Part shown: piece after piece, positions 62,234 to 64,000 of the stretch | How the letters are laid out: each line of letters starts with the position of its first letter | Numbering within the stretch: the first letter of the stretch is position 1 | Source of the DNA: Clostridium_AW sp040797845 | GTDB taxonomy: Bacteria > Bacillota > Clostridia > Clostridiales > Clostridiaceae | Direction: 5' to 3' | Length of the DNA stretch: 64,000 nucleotides | Assembly: GCA_040797845.1 (NCBI GenBank) | Contig: JBFNFA010000002.1 | Location: forward strand, 434,001-498,000 | Position numbers and translations under genes: made by a program | The notes under the pieces: model-generated | Told to the model about the DNA's origin: nothing | Database searches by the model: none | What the model saw: the letters and a program-made list of their open reading frames with translations, nothing else

Positions 62234-63779
62234 TCATAGCCCTCCTTATCTCTTCAGGAGATTGTTTATTTATTCCTAGCATATACGTTCCTAATTCCTC
62301 CTCTGTAACTTTAGAACTATGTTTAAAATATGCTACAATTTCTCCACCATACATCACCATTAGGCTGTCACTAAGTTCCATAATTTCATTTAAATCCGCA
62401 GATACTAACAATATACCTGTCTTTTCATCTCTTAGTTCAACTAATTTTTTATGTATAAATTCTGTAGCACCTACATCTATTCCTCTCGTTGGCTGGTTAG
62501 CAATAATAAGCTTTGGAGAAGATGAAAATTCTCTTGCTACTACAACCTTTTGTATATTTCCTCCAGATAACATCTTAATAGGTTGATTTGCTCCATCACA
62601 TTTTACTCTATAGTCAGTTATAAGTTCTTTAACCATTGTATGAATTTTCCCAATATTTAGCAAACAGCCTTTGTTTAATTCCTTCTTATCAATCCTATCT
62701 GAAATAATATTTTCTTCTATGCTTGCTTCACCAGCAACACCATAAGTCATTCTATCTTCAGATATATGAGATGTTCCTAGTTCCCTTATTTGTTTTATAT
62801 TTAAATTTTTAATATTATTATCATCTATTAATATTTCGCCATTATCATATTTTTTTAATCCAGTGATTAATTCAATTAACTCTCTTTGACCATTGCCTTC
62901 TACTCCGGCTATTCCCAATATTTCTCCTTTTCTAAGAGAAAAATTTATATCTTTAAGTATATCTTTTCCTGTATCATCTACAAGACTAATTCCATTTACC
63001 TTTAAAACTGCTTCTGTAGGCTTGCTTGGTCCTTTTTCTATCTTTAAAATAACATCACGACCTACCATTAATTTAGAAATGTCTTCTTGTGACACTTTTT
63101 TCACGTCGTAAACTCCTACACTTCTTCCCCCTCTTAGAATTGTTATTCTATCACATATTTCTTTTATTTCTTTTAATTTGTGAGAAATAAAAATTATAGT
63201 ATGTCCTTTATCTTTTAATGTTACTAGTTCTGTAAATAGTTCTTTTGTTTCTTGTGGGGTTAATACAGCTGTAGGCTCATCTAGTATTAATACTTCTGCT
63301 CCTCTAAGCAATGCTTTAAGTATTTCCACTTTTTGCTTTATTCCAACGGGCAAATCTGCAACTTTAGCCCTTGGATCAACTAAAAGATTGTATTTCTTTG
63401 ATATTTCTTCAGTGATATTTATTGCTTTTTCAAAGTCAATAAACCCATTTTTTCTTGGCTCTATGCCTAAAACCATATTTTCTGCTACTGTAAGTGAAGG
63501 AACAAGCATAAAATGTTGATGAACCATACCTATTCCATTTTTTATTGCTGTATTAGGTGAATCAATTTTTATTTTTTCGCCTTTTAAATAAATATCTCCC
63601 TCTTCGGGATTTTCAAGTCCAAATAATATTTTCATTAAAGTACTCTTACCTGCTCCGTTTTCACCCATAAGTGCATGTATTTCTCCAGCATTAACAGAAA
63701 AATTAACATTTTTGTTGGCTACCATACCATTGGGATACACCTTGGTTATGTTCTCCATTTTCAATATTTCTCCTGACAA
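62223..63779 (-). CDS. nupO: Nucleoside ABC transporter ATP-binding protein (NupO-like)
   Basis: A double ATPase of about 518 aa. Domain 1 has Walker A GENGAGKSTLMKILFG and Walker B LLRGAEVLILDEPTA; domain 2 has the degenerate Walker A GVEGNGQRELIELITG and signature LSGGNIQKVVVARE, with ANQPTRGIDVGA. This is the sugar/nucleoside importer type, with two ABC halves in one chain. The frame opens at an ATG (63800) with no ribosome site; TTG at 63779 follows AGAGGTG and gives a better N-terminus. Confidence 0.92.
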   Translation of the reverse strand: MSGEILKMENITKVYPNGMVANKNVNFSVNAGEIHALMGENGAGKSTLMKILFGLENPEEGDIYLKGEKIKIDSPNTAIKNGIGMVHQHFMLVPSLTVAENMVLGIEPRKNGFIDFEKAINITEEISKKYNLLVDPRAKVADLPVGIKQKVEILKALLRGAEVLILDEPTAVLTPQETKELFTELVTLKDKGHTIIFISHKLKEIKEICDRITILRGGRSVGVYDVKKVSQEDISKLMVGRDVILKIEKGPSKPTEAVLKVNGISLVDDTGKDILKDINFSLRKGEILGIAGVEGNGQRELIELITGLKKYDNGEILIDDNNIKNLNIKQIRELGTSHISEDRMTYGVAGEASIEENIISDRIDKKELNKGCLLNIGKIHTMVKELITDYRVKCDGANQPIKMLSGGNIQKVVVAREFSSSPKLIIANQPTRGIDVGATEFIHKKLVELRDEKTGILLVSADLNEIMELSDSLMVMYGGEIVAYFKHSSKVTEEELGTYMLGINKQSPEEIRRAMNEQ

Positions 63780-63811
63780 ATCCTTCACCTCTACTCTCAT
63801 GATTTTTCTTA

Positions 63812-63850
63812 TTAAACTATATGCACTGGAGTTATCCAGTGCATATATAG
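63812..63850 (-). terminator. Hairpin between the binding protein gene and nupO
   Basis: 13-bp perfect stem TATATGCACTGGA / TCCAGTGCATATA (63818-63830, 63835-63847), 4-nt loop, followed on the minus strand only by GTTTAATAAG. The weak T tract suggests partial read-through, as often after a binding-protein gene. Confidence 0.6.
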
Positions 63851-63860
63851 TTTGTTTATG

Positions 63861-64000
63861 TTAAGGTTTTACTGCATTTCTTATTTCATTAAGATCTTTT
63901 GTATCCATTCCAATAGCTGAATCAACCTTTATTTCTCCATCTACTATTTTCTTTGAAAGATCTTCTATGAACTTTCTCATATCTTCTGGAACATTTTTAT
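63861..64000 (-). CDS. nupN: BMP-type nucleoside-binding lipoprotein, C-terminal end (cut by window edge)
   Basis: Only the last 45 or so codons are present, ending at TAA 63863-63861. They read KKIVDGEIKVDSAIGMDTKD-like basic-membrane-protein tail sequence and end NEIRNAVKP. BMP/PnrA-family lipoproteins bind nucleosides outside the membrane and hand them to the NupOPQ-type transporter encoded next. The assignment rests on the tail sequence and on position; the body of the gene lies beyond base 64000. Confidence 0.75.
   Translation of the reverse strand, partial: KNVPEDMRKFIEDLSKKIVDGEIKVDSAIGMDTKDLNEIRNAVKP

Noticed and set aside
1..64000. CRISPR arrays, tRNA or rRNA genes, prophage or transposase genes
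   Set aside because: None seen: no regularly spaced repeats, no cloverleaf sequences noticed, and all longer frames have other clear or hypothetical assignments.

Overview
This is a low-GC, gene-dense stretch of chromosome from an endospore-forming anaerobe, almost certainly Clostridium sensu stricto. The evidence is the very AT-rich intergenic DNA, strong GGAGG ribosome sites, clostridial thiolase, many sporulation and germination genes (spoIIR, ypeB, a ger receptor operon, sipL, yabG, cotS-like genes) and the cyanophycin pair cphA/cphB. Species is not decided; no toxin gene, insertion sequence, prophage, tRNA, rRNA or CRISPR array was seen. Nearly all genes are on the minus strand, so transcription runs from high to low coordinates.

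Left part (1-24.6 kb) is housekeeping. It holds the front of the ATP synthase operon (atpI-B-E-F-H-A, cut at the left edge), thiolase, a wall-polymer pair (mnaA/wecB with a tagO/wecA-type transferase), dCMP deaminase, and then the block upp-rpiB-ywlE-sua5-(ZIP transporter)-prfA-prmC-DUF1385-tdk-rpmE-rho, which follows the Bacillus order around rpmE-tdk-prfA-ywl-upp-atp. An unusual chemoreceptor-like protein carrying a C-terminal PhnD-like binding domain sits between rpmE and rho. pyrG, a DUF1934 protein, a PP-loop thiolase and ddl follow.

Middle part (24.7-46.7 kb) is largely spore biology: ypeB (germination), an MGDG-synthase-type glycosyltransferase, spoIIR with a near-perfect SigF promoter, a gerA-B-C type receptor operon led by a two-helix protein that could be a D subunit, ispE, cphA-cphB, sipL, veg and yabG. 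The order yabG-veg-...-ispE matches Bacillus, but sipL, cphB and cphA lie inside it. A strong plus-strand promoter and terminator between veg and sipL define a probable small RNA of about 90 nt. Then comes a coat/glycosylation cluster: four CotS-family kinase-like genes, one of them a pseudokinase, and two GT4 glycosyltransferases, arranged as two copies of a divergent cotS/glycosyltransferase unit.

Right part (46.7-64 kb) has an orphan solute-binding lipoprotein, the nickel-pincer cofactor genes larC-larE-larB without larA, a methylpurine DNA glycosylase, a tetR-MATE efflux pair with a visible operator, and a long nucleoside uptake and breakdown operon. The last runs BMP-type binding lipoprotein (cut at the right edge), nupO-P-Q type ABC transporter, two nucleoside hydrolases, an amidohydrolase/deaminase, an ADP-ribosylglycohydrolase-family protein, a LacI regulator and ribokinase. 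Together these would import nucleosides, deaminate and split them, and phosphorylate the released ribose.

Many starts were shortened because the longest reading frame begins at a GTG inside the GGAGGTG ribosome site; the ATG, GTG or TTG 5-9 nt downstream is preferred.
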